Notes: generated by a model not told the origin, from the sequence alone. 64,000 nucleotides of DNA from Strigamia acuminata (GCA_949358305.1 OX442323.1:2418001-2482000), one strand, 5' to 3'. Positions 30,921 to 42,831 are shown, counted from the stretch's first letter. Numbers and translations: made by a program.

Positions 30921-32345
30921 ATTAGACTAATTTGATGGTGCTCTACATTTTTCTAATTGAAAATTTTGTTGTATCTCCAATAGTTTAAATGTTTCAAGAT
31001 CTGTCACTTCGAAGGTGACCTTGAAGGTCAAATTTGAGATCAGCTTTGGATAGGTATCGTCAGGCTATTACACAGTTTACGACAGCAACTTTTCCTTTAT
31101 AGATCTTTAATTTTATGTTATAAATAGTGTAACGGAAAAGAGAAAAATTATGATTTGCGGTATGCAATTTTCCCTTTTTGTTCCGTGTTCCGAATTTGTT
31201 CCTACTCGATGATTCGTGCAAATTTTACGATTAATTCTTTGTTGCCATGGTTTCATCAAATAAATAATATTTAAACAATCAAATTTATCTATAAGATATT
31301 ACGTGTGCCTGTTCTACTTGATGAGGAGAATTGCAAATGGCGGCAATCACAAGTAGTCGCCATTTGCAATTTTTGGGTAATGACGTAAGTAGCGGAAAAA
31401 TACCGGATTGAGAGGGCGCTGCAGATGCAAGCGCGTCATAAATTAACAACGAATTAAAGATGGAGTTGGAACACTGTTTGTACACATTTGGAGTTATCGG
31501 ACAAACTTTCGCTAACAAACTGTGCTAAAATACTCATTTCCAGATTGCAAAACAACAATCACAAATCATGTGTGAAGAACTTGGGGGCCCGTAATCACGG
31601 GGCCCTTCGCTGTGGCTTCTTTAGTGGCCTTGCTACTAACTCAGCACGTTGCAGATGCAGATGCAGGAATGCAAAGAAAGCCCATTTGTCTCCTCTAGAC
31701 CTACGGGTCTTCGAACACTCCTCGCAAAATGCTGAGTTTGTATTTAAGTTGAGAAAACTTGTAGCGTTATTCAGTAATATGGTTTTCCTCCCTTCTTGCA
31801 AAGAAAGTTAACTAAGTATTTACATTAAATTTGAATATTGTGTTTACTTTCACTTGACTTGACCTTTAAACACATTTATTATACACAGATCAACAACCCT
31901 GCTCTTTCAACAGATTTCCTGAGCGTGCACTTCATTCTAATCGCCTTGCTCCACTCTTTCGCCTGGAGGAATAGGCTCCTTTACTAGAGACGTTGGCGTC
32001 TGCTAGCGAGACCCTTCTTACTTGCTGTGTTCAGTGTCAATTCCCCATCCACGCACCATTGCGTCCGATCAGGAGGCGGCCAACCGAAAACAGATGCAAG
32101 ACACTCACATTGAATGGAGGATTCAACAGGAAGATGTGGAGTTAGCAATATCACATGTGAAATAGCTGCATTATTTAAATTCAAGATGAGCTCCTCAAAC
32201 TCTTAGAAAATTAAAGGTCGAGAGCACCAATGAAAATTGACAATTTATTGCGAAGTGTTCACCTGCTTATACTGAATGAGAAAATTGTCGGTGCAATAGA
32301 AATTATCGACAGTTCTTGGAGATTTTGCATGAGTTTGACTCCCAT
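30921..32345. other. Intergenic with repeat fragments
   Basis: 30925-31030 carries ACTAATTTGATGGTGCTCTA and GACCTTGAAGGTCAAATTTG, seen also in the arms of 34693-35459 and at 54903. Frames at 31488-31811 and 31595-31801 overlap on opposite strands and look non-coding. Confidence 0.4.
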
Positions 32346-32998
32346 TACAGTTTGTGGCAGGTACTTTTCCCTTACAATTTTGACATTTTTTACACTATTT
32401 ATAGTGCAAGGTAAAAGTGTTGCGGTTGAAGTTTCATGTTATATTTATGAAATTAGATAATTAGACAAATGTTGACGAATCGAAACGAAACTTTAGCATT
32501 GAAGCATTATTGTGTCGTACTATAACATGTTATAGTTATGACTTGATTCGTCAACAGTTGTGCTCACCACAATTTTTCAAAAAATAGTGGTTGTCTACCC
32601 CTTTACATAGCTCCATTACGCTTTTTTTTGAGAGCCTTGGAGATTCATACATCCAATTTAGAAAAGTTTCCTGAGATATTGATCGTCTCAAATCTGTTTA
32701 GTTTTTAATTTTATCTCATTCTGTTTACAAGTTATGAGAAATATTGTAAATAGTCACTTTTTGGAGTTTTCAGATTTTTCCTCTTTAACTATTCATTTTT
32801 TTTCAAAAAACTTTTAACAAAATGATAGCTCTAACAATCCTTTAAATCCTCCTAAAACCATTTTTACTTGTGAGAAATAGTTTCTGAGAAATTTCAAATA
32901 TTAAAAGTTCCAAAAAATAAAGTATGCCATTTTTTTGGCAAGGAGTTGTAGGCATAACCAGGGTTTTTATAAGGGAAAAGTACCTGCCGCAAACTGTG
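32346..32998. mobile_element. ACAGTTTGYGGCAGG MITE, about 650 bp
   Basis: Ends ACAGTTTGTGGCAGGTACTT and AAGTACCTGCCGCAAACTGT are inverted. A related end is at 55050 (CACAGTTTGCGGCAGATAG). No ORF of note; flanks not resolved. Confidence 0.7.
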
Positions 32999-33767
32999 TA
33001 CGTTATACTTACATAAGTGAAACGGTACTGCGTTACATGTTGATGCCAACTTAATGGTGACGGAAATTGGTTATTACTTTAGCAATAACGATTTGCTAAT
33101 CCTATTGCCGTTAATTGGCGAGGCAAATATTTCTTGCCAGTTCAAACTCATGGAAAGTTACCGAAATTTCTGCTGATAATTTATCAGGATGAGTGGTATT
33201 TGGTAAGATAACACTACGAGTCGGTTTCAGATCCTGAAAAAAAATTATCAGGATAGTTTTCCCCATGAGCCGACCTGAGTGGCTAAATCGGCACTTCCCC
33301 CAAGTGGTGTAATCACTAATTCTTTTCACCCGAGGGGTATTTAGTAAGATAACACCACGAGTCAGGTTTGTTAGTGAGACCCAAAAAAATTATCAGGATA
33401 ATTACTCTTCCACACCGTCAATAGACCATTGGAAAATTATGGCATGGTGCAGTTTGGCTCCACCTCCAATAAGAAAACTACAAATTAATTTCTAGTGTCG
33501 CAGGACATGCTCGACGACTTGGTCAGTGTTTTAGAAAGAGTTGCTGATCAATCCCGGCGTCATTTATTTGTTATTCATACAATTTATATTTTACGTCATA
33601 TCTTCGTAAAATTTGCAATTTTTGTGGCAACCACTGAATATGACCGGAAAAGTCGAAAGGCCCTTTGATAAGATCGCGTATTTAATTTGTCATTTAATCT
33701 TTTCAAAATAAAAACATCAAAGTGATACTTATAGGAAATAAAACTACACCGGTAAACAAATATTTTT
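32999..33767. other. Intergenic with local duplication
   Basis: 33180-33270 and 33330-33400 are diverged copies (TTAGTAAGATAACACCACGA, TTATCAGGATA). No gene. Confidence 0.45.
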
Positions 33768-33857
33768 TCCATATTTTACGTAACCAACTTCCATATTTTA
33801 CCGTAACCAACTTCCATATTTTACCGTAACCAACTTCCATATTTTACCGTAACCAAC
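33768..33857. repeat. Minisatellite, 23-bp unit x4
   Basis: Four nearly identical copies of CCATATTTTACCGTAACCAA plus CTT; the first lacks one C. Confidence 0.9.
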
Positions 33858-34692
33858 GTAGCAGAAATTATAGGATATCATAGGATATTACTGTAAGAAC
33901 AAATTCTTCAGCAGGAAAACTTTAGACTGAGAAAATGGCACTATTTTGGTGTCTATTCCTAACACGTTTAACGTTCGTTAAGTTAAATACAAAAAAATAC
34001 CGTATTTTCGCAATAACGCAATATCTTTACTGTCTCAGCCGCGGCTCTTAATCGAAGACTAGACTATTGGCGCTTGTTTATCTAGCTCACAAGTCAGACT
34101 TGCCACTAACAACATTGTAAAAATCGATTCTTATGTGATTAACAGAAGATCCAAAAACTATGCAAGTTGCTTCCCTGGAGATGTATCCTAAGATGATTTC
34201 GAGATAAAGTAATGCCGCCAGGCAAAAACATCAGTGCTTAACAATGATGATGTGCAGGGGTGTCAATGATTAATATGGCTGCTTGCCATCGAAAAAACAT
34301 TTTATCAGATGCACTGAGGAACACATTGCGCTGTTTCAGCAAAGCCCCTCCACTCTCCACTACGATCAGTCTATGAAAGAAATTGGAAACTCACTCGAGG
34401 AATCTCCTTCTAGTATTTAACCATGCGTGGTACAACATTCCTTCAAAGGTGTCGCCGCAAAATTGCGTCATGCCAAAGGCATACCTACCCAGTGTGCAAC
34501 AAACACCAACACTGCAAAATTGCGATAGTTGCCAAGGGCACCGATATGTTAACAACATTTATTTGCCTAGTATAATTTTAATTTTGCTTCATAATTACTA
34601 GCAAAATTTGAAATTATCGGTGTCGCCTGTATGCGTAACAGCATATCATTCATGCATTAAATGATGCATTCCGTAATGCAATTGAAAAAATA
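33858..34692. other. Intergenic, CCGTA fragment
   Basis: 34004-34075 is a fragment of the CCGTA MITE family (ACCGTATTTTCGCAATAACG, GCCGCGGCTCTTAATCG). No gene. Confidence 0.4.
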
Positions 34693-35459
34693 TACAGGGT
34701 GAACCAAAAGTCTGTTCCCCTCAAATATTTCCTCAGCAATTGCATCTAGGCCAACTTTGATGAAGCAATCGTATAGGAAGTTGGGTGAGAGCAATCCAAT
34801 GATGTCATCAAATTTGAACTTAAAGGCCATTTTCAAGGTCATTCACTTGTTAACTTCTAAACCAATCATGTTAGAGCAAAAACGTCAATTACAAAGTTGT
34901 AGAGCATCATCAAATTAGTACTATCCAAATTATCTTAGTCATCTTAAGTTAAATGTTTTCCTTTTAAAAAGGAGACAAATCAGCTGAAATAAAGCCAGCC
35001 ATTGTGACAAAACTTAAATTTCTATTGCAAAAATACTGAATTTCTCAAATAAACGTATTCAAATGTGCATCATTATGCATGTAAACAAGAAAAACCACTG
35101 CCTTTTTTTAATGCCTTAATAATTATTTTATCACAAGAATAAAAAATTTCACTTTACTGATTTTTTTTCTGATTTGTCTCCTTTTTAAAAAGAAAACATT
35201 TAACTTAAGATGACTAAGATAAGTTGGATAGTACTAATTTGATGGTGCTCTACAACTTTGTAATTGACTTTTTTGCTCTAACCTGCTTGGTTTAGAAGTT
35301 AGCAAGTGAATGACCTTGAAAATGGCCTTGAAGGTCAAATTTGATGACATCATTGGATTGCTCTCACCCAACTTCCTATACAATCGCTTCATCAAAGTTG
35401 GCCTAGATGCAATTGCTGAGGAAATATTTGAGGGGAACAGACTTTTGGTTCACCCTGTA
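34693..35459. mobile_element. Long-arm MITE with 291-bp inverted repeats
   Basis: Ends TACAGGGTGAACCAAAAGTC and complement. The arms are 34693-34983 and 35169-35459, equal in length and near-identical, around a 185-bp AT-rich centre. ACAGGGTG ends are common in Tc1/mariner-like elements, but the flanking duplication is ambiguous. Frames in the arms are mirror artefacts. Confidence 0.85.
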
Positions 35460-35630
35460 TTTTGACAATGCGTTTGCAATTCCCTAACAAATAATACTTT
35501 AAAATTCATTTTAAAACATATTTCTTAAACTGATTTTGACAATACATTGTGCAATTGTATTTGACTAATAATAATATTGTGGAATGCATTTCATGATACA
35601 TTTTACAAAATTTGTGCATTGTGAAACTAA
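35460..35630. repeat. ATGCATT-rich repeat
   Basis: Contains TGCATTT/AATACATT motifs also seen at 43140-43400 and 57095-57195. Confidence 0.4.
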
Positions 35631-35988
35631 TGCCTTGTTCACACCTAAACCACTTTTATAGAAATCCCGCCAATTTTGTAGAAAACCTGTGTTCGCACTA
35701 CGACAGGTTTTCTAGAACTCAAAACAAAATGGCAGACTTTTCTACAACTTAAGTTGAAAAAAGGTTTTCTTAAAATTGACGTCACAACTGCAAAACATGC
35801 CCCCATTGTATCATGTGACTAATTTTGGGCTGACGTTTACAAAAAATGGCTGCCAACAGCAGGTTAAAACGTCATGACCCTTGCACAAAACTATCCTTAA
35901 GTGAGAACGGCTGATTTCAGATTTGTAGAATTTAGTCTTTTAGAACATCATAAGTTCTAGAAAAGTGGTTTAAGTGCGAACCACGCAT
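35631..35988. mobile_element. TGTTCACACCTAAACC MITE, 358 bp
   Basis: Ends TGCCTTGTTCACACCTAAAC and a diverged complement (GTTTAAGTGCGAACCACGCA). Non-coding. Confidence 0.7.
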
Positions 35989-36990
35989 TAATCTATTTCA
36001 AAATTCATTGTATAATACATTATTAAAATTCTATTTCTTATGCATATCACTTTGGGTTTTTAATAAAAAGAATTAAATGATAATTTCAATACGTGATTTT
36101 TACTTGCAAGGCCTTTGACAAAAATTACATATTAAAATTGTCATTTAATTATCTCTATTGTGAAAATATTATAATACACTGTAACATAATTGCAATGCGA
36201 TTTTGGACCACATGAGCAGCAATAGGTCGTCAAAAAGTTTTAAAAAAATAATATTTTTTTGTTAAAAAAGTAATAAAAATAAAATTCAAAAATAGAGTAC
36301 TGTTCAGACTCTTTTCTGATGTAAAATTGAATTTTTTTGGCACAAAAACTTCCTCTTTAGAAGAAAAAAAAAACCCAACAGACATATTGCAGCCTTTTTG
36401 AGATCTTAAAAATAAAAAAATTCTAGAAAGAATAACAACATATTCAGCCATTTCGATAAAAAAAATTATTTACTACTGTGGATACATAAAGAAAAGCAAC
36501 TCTTAAATTTTTAAGTAGTATAGCCACAATTCAAGGCAATATGACAGTCCCTCCCTTGCATCTTTTATTACTCCTAATATAAATAATAAAATTCATGTTT
36601 TTGATGGATTTTAAGCTGACCACACCTGATTGTATGTATAGCTGGCAATTTAATTGCACTTAATGATCCAATTTAATCCCAATCATGCCTGATCTGAAAT
36701 AGACCACAATTAATGTTTCTTGAAGCTGATCTGGGTTTTATGTGCAAAATACCAATAATTTGTTTGTCCATTTTGGTTTTGAAACCAAACACTACACGTT
36801 GTGGTCATGTGATGTCAATTAATCATGTGATTGGCTTCCTTTACACGGATCATGGTGCTACCTTATTTCTCTTTCACAATGCACTTTGTTCTTGCATTAT
36901 TGTTACTAATTCTTACGGACGTTTTAAATGTGTTTTTATTATTTCTAACCTCAAAAGGAGTACGCTTCTATTTTATTTAATACGCTTCTA
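35989..36990. other. Intergenic, no gene seen
   Basis: AT-rich. The frame at 36713-37051 runs into the next MITE and is unsupported. Confidence 0.4.
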
Positions 36991-37386
36991 TACTTTGTTG
37001 AACTCAAGAAAGTCCCCAAATCCCATTGGTCGAGCCATTTTACTGGTGTAGTGATCCAAAAAAATAGACCCAAACACCAGAATTGCATTACAATGTACAG
37101 ACATTGTAATCGATTGCCTAGGTAACGGGCAAAATTTCAAAATTATATGCTTTCCAGACAAAGCAACCAATACATTTACAGGATATGTGCATAAAACTAT
37201 ATTTCATAAATGGAAATAACATTTTTTAATAAGAAAAATCAAAATTATATTAACTTAAATGGTCATAACAATCACAAAAATAAATAAAAGTCAAAACTAC
37301 TTCTCCTAGTGGTGTACAGTCTGGAGTTAGTAGTAATGAGGCTCGACCAATGGGATTTGGGGGCCTTCTTGAGTTCAACAAGAGAA
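36991..37386. mobile_element. TACTC-family MITE, copy C, 396 bp
   Basis: Starts TACTTTGTTGAACTCAAGAA after TA and ends TTCTTGAGTTCAACAAGAGA with TA after. CCCATTGGTCGAGCC lies near both ends in inverted orientation. Confidence 0.85.
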
Positions 37387-37496
37387 TAGTACGTTGCTTA
37401 AACTTTTCAGTGAGACACCCACTCCACCAGCTTGATAATCTGAATAAAGCAGCACTGTGCAAGTGGAGCAATTGAAGAAGTGGATGTTAGTTTAGG

Positions 37497-37770
37497 GGCT
37501 GTCCATCAATTACGTAACGCACCAAGGGGGGGAGGGAATTTCAAATTTTGTTACGAGTCATTACTAAGGGAGAAGGGAGGGGGGTTTCAAATTTTGTTCC
37601 GATCCATGTAAAAAAAAAATTAAATTTTAAATAATCAAAATATAATCATTTTCTATATGATTTTTGGAAAATTTGACGGGGAGATTTCAGTTTTGTTACA
37701 TAATTAGGGGGTGGGGGTTCAGGAATTTGTTATGACCATGTTACAAAGGGAAAAGGGGGTCTAAAAATCG
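37497..37770. mobile_element. GGGGCTGTCC MITE, left part (DIRS target)
   Basis: TTA then GGGGCTGTCCATCAATTACG begins an element with G-rich, TTTTGTTAC-repeated interior. Its other end (TTACGTAATTTATGGACAGC then CCC, then TTA) is at 43016-43047. The 3-bp TTA duplication fits PIF/Harbinger-like elements. The DIRS element split it at a CAATT. Confidence 0.8.
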
Positions 37771-37923
37771 CAATTATATGTCATCTTGGCAATAAATGTT
37801 GTTAACTTAAGGCTTGTCCAATTTAATTAAAATAAAACTAGTACTTCAAAGAAAAAATACCAGGGGGAGGGCTTGACCCCTACTCCCGGTCTAGCCCGAG
37901 ACCTGATCTCCAGTCCAATTTTA
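37771..37923. repeat. DIRS left inverted terminal repeat
   Basis: 37798-37923 is the near-perfect complement of 42832-42958. The outer part 37771-37797 (CAATTATATGTCATCTTGGC...) is unique to this end and reappears, complemented, in the internal complementary region. Confidence 0.92.
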
Positions 37924-38006
37924 CTAGTACAAGTGGACACACGTGTTTTTTGACTTTTAATTTTTTAAGTAAGTTTTTCACACTTTTTAACCAAAAAACA
38001 CTTGCA

Positions 38007-39644
38007 ATGGACGCTATTCAGACGGAATCTACTGGAAGAAGAAATCCAAAACGAGTTAAGAACGTTTCCAAACCCCAAAACGCTCGCCCACCACGTGGAG
38101 GACCATCAACCAGTAAGCCTACTCGTAATTCTCGTGCGACGATTGCCGAGATCCATCACTCCAATGATTCGGAACCAGACGATTGCTTAAATCCACCGAA
38201 TCCAACTGGTATTCCACCTATTATTCCTGAGATGATTTCGCATGCCAGTGGTCGAGAAAATTCACATGAAGTGAACGGCCAAGTGCTGCACGGGACCGAC
38301 CAAATTGCTACGCATGACGCGAACGGTCGGAATCTCGCACCCGAATCGAATTTATCCTCACAAGCGATTGAACAGTTGATTTTCATGGCCTTCCAACACA
38401 AGCAGACAGGTGGGGCTCTTCCTATGCAGGGGGAGTCTACCGAGCAAACCCACGATTCTCGATCTCGTAGAGACGATGAGGGCTATACTCAGTCTTGTTA
38501 TCAGGTAAGTCGTGCATTATTATTGCAGTCGTTATTGCAACCATTGTTGAATACGCAGTTTTTGACTTATTTTGCCTCTTTTCGTCACTAGGAGGAGTCA
38601 CACGATTTTTATTCCGATGATTTTTATGACGAGACTGATGGATCATTGTCTGATTCGACCTATGAACCAAGCAGCTTTAAAACGAATGCTAAAGACCTGG
38701 AGATCGCACGCCTAAAACGTAAACTGGCTAAGCAAAAGCAGACCAGATCAGAAGCTAACCGTAAACGCGCCACTGCTGACCACGACGAAGAAGAGGACTC
38801 GGACGACTCATCTAGTCCGGACAGTGATGACGACAACGACGCCCCATTCCTTGGGGCTGATTCTGCGAAGGAAATCGTTAAAATTTTGTCAAAAAACGTG
38901 TCAACCAGCAAGGCGACTAAATTTCGCACTGATTTTCCATGCCCCACACGCCAAGTTCCTTTTCTTAAAAGGAAGAAAATGGATGATGATGTAGAGGCTT
39001 ACGTTGGGGAGCGCAATACCAGCTATTCCGTACCGAGGGAAAAATTCCTTAGACGACTGAGCGGAATGTTTCTGCGAGTAGGCGCTATTACGGCTAAAGT
39101 TTTTGACAAAACCTTTCTTAATCTTCCTATGTCCAAGTCGGAGATTTTACATGCCAATAAGGCTGTTTTCCACCAAGTTCGGAATGCCATTCAAGCTATT
39201 AGCGATGAAAGAAGATTCAATGTAATACAGGGCCTAGGCAATCGCAAATCCGACATGGCTAAACACTTTCGCAATTCAGAGGGCGACACTTTGTTTCAAG
39301 GCCAATTTTTTTAGATGTAAAATTTTTTAAAATATTTTGTTTTTTCCTTTTTAGAAAAACAAGCAGACCAATTTGCCTCAGTCGACAGAGCTCGATCTAA
39401 GAATCCCTTGAGAGGTGCGAGACAAGACAGACGTGGTTTTCGACCCAATCAGCGTTTCAACGAATATCGACGAGATGCGCACAATTTTCGAACGGATGAT
39501 TTTCATCAACAGCGTAGCCTTTATCGACCTCAGAGTGGCGATAGAGGAAATCACCAACAACAGCCCTTTCGTAGACCCCCCTTTCTCGGAAACAGGGGAA
39601 GGGGTCGTGGCAGCTTCACTCGAAATGGTAAAAGCTTGGTGTGA
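38007..39644 (+). CDS. DIRS Gag-like protein, three exons, about 498 aa
   Basis: Exons 38007-38504, 38592-39300 and 39355-39644 all read in one frame and sum to 499 codons with stop. ATG 38007 (context TTGCAATGG) starts it. Unspliced, the frame ends in TAG at the very end of each intron or just past its start. The protein begins basic and Pro/Ser-rich, has an acidic Asp/Ser/Glu run (around EEDSDDSSSP), a conserved-looking helical middle, and an Arg/Gly-rich tail ending FLGNRGRGRGSF, typical of RNA-binding Gag tails. No zinc knuckle. The end overlaps the RT frame. Exon limits are inferred from splice consensus and frame, not from transcripts. Confidence 0.7.
38505..38591 (+). other. Intron 1 in DIRS gag (GT-AG, 87 nt)
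   Basis: CAG|GTAAGT is a perfect donor, and a T-rich tract ending CACTAG is the acceptor. The phase is 0 and the TAG of the acceptor would otherwise stop translation. Downstream codons continue in frame with an acidic sequence. Confidence 0.75.
39301..39354 (+). other. Candidate intron 2 in DIRS gag (GC-AG, 54 nt)
   Basis: The acceptor TTTTTTCCTTTTTAG is strong. The best in-frame donor is CAAG|GCCAAT, a GC donor of weak match, possibly a mutated GT. Removal skips the TAG at 39312 and keeps the frame into the Arg/Gly-rich tail. Confidence 0.5.
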
Positions 39645-41756
39645 ATTTTTCTCCTTTCCTCATTTTTGTTTTCCCGCTGGTCGTCTTCCCCTTTGTATAG
39701 ATACTTGGTCATTGATCACTTCTGATTCTTGGGTCCTTTCAAGCGTTAAGGGAATTAAGCTCGAATTTATAGCTCCTCCTATTCAGGCTTCCTTTTGCTA
39801 TCCAATCTTTGATAAGAATAAACACAACCTAATCCATGAGGAAGTCATTAGCATGGTCAAGAAAGGAGCAGCTTATGCAGTTGCTCCTTGTGTAGACCAA
39901 ATTACTAGTTTTCTCTTCTTAGTCGACAAGAAAGATGGAGGTTTCCGTCCCATTATCAATCTGAAACCCCTTAATGAATTCTTAGTTTTTAATCATTTTA
40001 AAATAGAAAATATTCAGGTAGCCATCTCCCTGGTTGAGCTAGATTCGTACATGTTTAAATTAGACTTATCGGATGCCTATTTTTCCGTTTCCATTCATCC
40101 AAACTCCCGCAAATTTCTAAGATTTTTTTGGGAGGGGGTCCTTTACGAATTGGGCGTCCTACCTTTTGGATTGGGTCCCGCTCCCTACTACTTTACCAAA
40201 ATTTGTAGAGCGGTCGCCGCTTATCTTAGGTCCCTTAATGTCCGCCTAGCTGTTTATCTGGATGATTGGTTTTTTGTCAATTCCTCTCTGGATCTCCTTA
40301 TTCGACAGAGAGACTTCATTGTAGTCCTTTTTCCAGCTTTAGGATTTAATATCAATTTTAAAAAATCAGTCCTTCTTCCCGTAACCTCTATAGTGTTTTT
40401 AGGTTTCTTAATTGATTCTACCACAATGACTATCACTCTTCCCCAGGATAGGATTGATAATATTAAATCTTCAATCCAACACCTTTTACAAGCCAAATCA
40501 GTGACTATTAGAGAGTTGGTTTCTGTAATTGGGAAGTTAAATGCCACTACAGTAGCTATTTCTGCAGCCCCACTACATTACAGAAATCTTCAACATTTAA
40601 AATCTCAGAATTTTTCAATGGGGAATTATGAATCAGTGTGTTCAATTGATGATGAAGCCAGAACCGAGTTACTTTGGTGGAAGAAGAATCTTCGCTTTTG
40701 CAAGGGTCGATCACTCCTTCCTAAATTGCTTTTAGTCTCACTAGACTCTGATGCTTCACTATCAGGGTGGGGAGCTAGCTCTGCGGGCGTGAGTATAGGA
40801 GGCTGTTGGCCTTTATCTTTTGCTAAAAGACATATTAATGTTTTGGAGTTACTTGCAGCCTTTTGGGGTCTCAAATCTTTTGCCAAGGATCTCTCTAAGG
40901 GTTTAGTTAAAATCCGTATGGATAATACGGCAGCCATTGCCGCAATTAATCATTTAGGCAGTCCTCGATCACGTGATCTTACTGCTGTAGCCCAAGACCT
41001 TTGGTCTTGGGCCATGGCCAGAGATCTTAGTGTCCAGGCCGAGCACATTCCGGGCCTTCTCAACATCGAAGCTGACGCCGCCTCCCGTGGTCATCTTTCA
41101 GACTCCGGTGACTGGATGCTCAATCAGATCATTTTTTCACGAATTTCTCAGTTTTGGGGACCTTTTGTAATAGATCTTTTTGCTGCTATGCATAATTCCC
41201 AAGTTGAGACCTTCTTTAGTTGGAAACCCGACCCCTCGGCTCAAGCTTTCGATGCTTTAGTTCAAGACTGGAGTTTAGGAGAGGTATATGCCTTTCCACC
41301 TTTTTGTCTAATTGCTAAATGCCTACAGAAAATTAGATCCTCGATTTCTCCTATCCGATTAACCCTAATCACACCAATCTGGCCCAGTCAAGGCTGGTTT
41401 CCGGTAATTATACAACTCACTGTGTGTTACGTAACTGCATTTTACAATTTGTTTTATTTTACTAGCTCCTTTGGTCACTCTCGACAAGACCCCCGTTACG
41501 ATTACCACAACAACCCAATCTTCTGACCAATCCGCAGGGCCTCCCACACCCGCTCTTACAAGCAGGGTCGCTGCACCTGGCCGCTTGGAAGTTGTCCTCC
41601 ATCAGCTCGGAGAGAGAGGCCTTTCAAAACGCACTTCCGAACTGGTGGGATCTTCCTGGCAAGCTTCCTCAAACAAGATCTACGATGGACATTGGAAAAA
41701 CTGGTCACTGTGGTCATCCAGACACAATGTGGAACCTCTTCGACCCACTCCCATAG
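39415..41756 (+). CDS. DIRS reverse transcriptase/RNase H, two exons
   Basis: The frame is open from 39415 (GTG) with first ATG at 39475, overlapping the end of gag. RT motifs include KLDLSDAYFSV, LPFGLGPAPY and YLDD (first Asp codon at 40261). RNase H includes SDASLSGWG, INVLELLA and MDNTAAIAAI, ending at EADAASRG. A DIRS-type C-terminal part follows (FPPFCLI, then PIWPSQGWFP). The unspliced frame ends at 41526. Removing 41404-41465 continues into another frame to TAG 41756 with LHLAAWKLS, a motif I associate with DIRS Pol C-termini. It copies element RNA into circular DNA. No inactivating stop seen. Confidence 0.9.
41404..41465 (+). other. Candidate intron in DIRS pol (GT-AG, 62 nt)
   Basis: CCG|GTAATT donor and TTTTATTTTACTAG acceptor. 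Splicing shifts from the RT frame to a frame holding GLPHPLL and GSLHLAAWKLS. This frame change, onto family-like sequence, is the main support. Confidence 0.6.
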
Positions 41757-42556
41757 AATTAGCAGAATATCTCGGATCCTTGTTTTATGACAATTTGGCC
41801 TTCAGCACAATAAATGCGCATCGTTCAGCTATTGCACAAACAATTTTTCTTGTTTCCTCATTAGATTTGGGATCCCATCCCCTTATTCGCAGGGTCATGA
41901 AGGGAATTACTAATGCTCGCCCTCAAAAGCCCAAATATTCTTCAATTTGGCATGTAGGTCCCGTTTTGCTATTTTTGAAAGGACAGACTCAAGGTTTGAC
42001 TTCTCTATCCCTTTTAAAAATCAACCAGCACATTGCTACTCTTTTGGCCCTTTCACTTGCCGGTAGAGCGGCAGATCTTAAGCTGCTCTCATCCAAAATA
42101 ACATTTTCTGACAATACCTGTACCATTCCCCTACTGAGAAAGCGAAAATAAGCATCAACCGCCCCTTTTATCTTGTCTCAATTTTCGGATAAGGATCTTT
42201 GTCCTGTGGCAGCAGTTAAATTTTATCTCAAACACACGGCCAGTTTTCGTCGTGATTCTGTTCAACTTTTCTTAGCCGCTTCTCGGCCTTTTGGCCCAGT
42301 TTCATCATCCACTATTGCGAGATGGATCAAGACAACGCTGAGCACGGCAGGCGTTAATACCTCCGTTTTCTCGGCTCACTCGACCAGGGCGGCTGTCACC
42401 TCCTTTGCCTGGTCGAAAGGTGTCAGCGTCTCCCATATTCTTCGTGCGGCTGATTGGTCATCCGCATCTATATTTTTTAAGCACTACAATCATCCGGTAG
42501 ATCAGATTTCTTCTGATTTTACTACCGTTGTTCTTGGAGGCTACGAAGAGCCTTAA
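41466..42556 (+). pseudogene. DIRS tyrosine recombinase, one in-frame stop
   Basis: The frame is open from about 41471 without an ATG, so expression probably needs splicing or overlapping translation. It integrates circular element DNA. Catalytic residues are all visible: first Arg (codon 42065, in LAGRAADL), HSTR (His 42377, Arg 42386) and the Tyr nucleophile (42485, in FFKHYNHP). Reading is interrupted by TAA at 42149-42151 between LLRKRK and the downstream STAPFILS. The same frame then continues to TAA 42554-42556, which lies inside the internal complementary region. The single stop probably inactivates this copy. It could be a recent mutation, readthrough or a sequencing error. Confidence 0.85.
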
Positions 42557-42653
42557 GTTAACAACATTTATTGCCAAGATGACATATAATTGGATATTTT
42601 GCTAAGTTATAACGCAAAATATTAATTATATAAATAGGCAATAAATGTTGTTA
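42549..42653. repeat. DIRS internal complementary region
   Basis: 42549-42590 is the reverse complement of the left end (37771 inward), and 42591-42653 of the right end (42957-43010). The two meet at AATTG|GATATT, giving the complement of a right-end-to-left-end circle junction. This is the template for circle formation in the DIRS1 model. Confidence 0.92.
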
Positions 42654-42831
42654 TTTCCCACCCTTTTTTGGTGAAAAGTTTTTCTTCACCCTTACAACAT
42701 TTATTTTTATGTTTATTTTCTATTTTACAGATCGCCAATAAGTCGATCCGCTACGCTCCTTGATGAATTTTTTATTCAGTAAATAAAAGTTTTTATATCT
42801 GATTGACTTTGGTATTTTTTCCTCAGTTCCT
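42654..42831 (+). other. DIRS 3' noncoding, AATAAA
   Basis: AATAAA at 42782-42787 is a possible poly(A) signal. No ORF. Confidence 0.4.

Noticed and set aside
31488-31811. 107-codon plus-strand frame with Cys/Arg run
   Set aside because: The CRCRCR run comes from a short GCAGAT repeat, and an open frame on the opposite strand overlaps it.
33768-33857. CRISPR-like array
   Set aside because: Four direct 23-bp copies without variable spacers; a eukaryotic minisatellite.
34657-35459. Small frames in the 291-bp arms
   Set aside because: They mirror each other in the inverted repeat and lie in a non-coding MITE.
36713-37051. 112-codon frame
   Set aside because: It runs into a MITE terminal repeat and has no motif.
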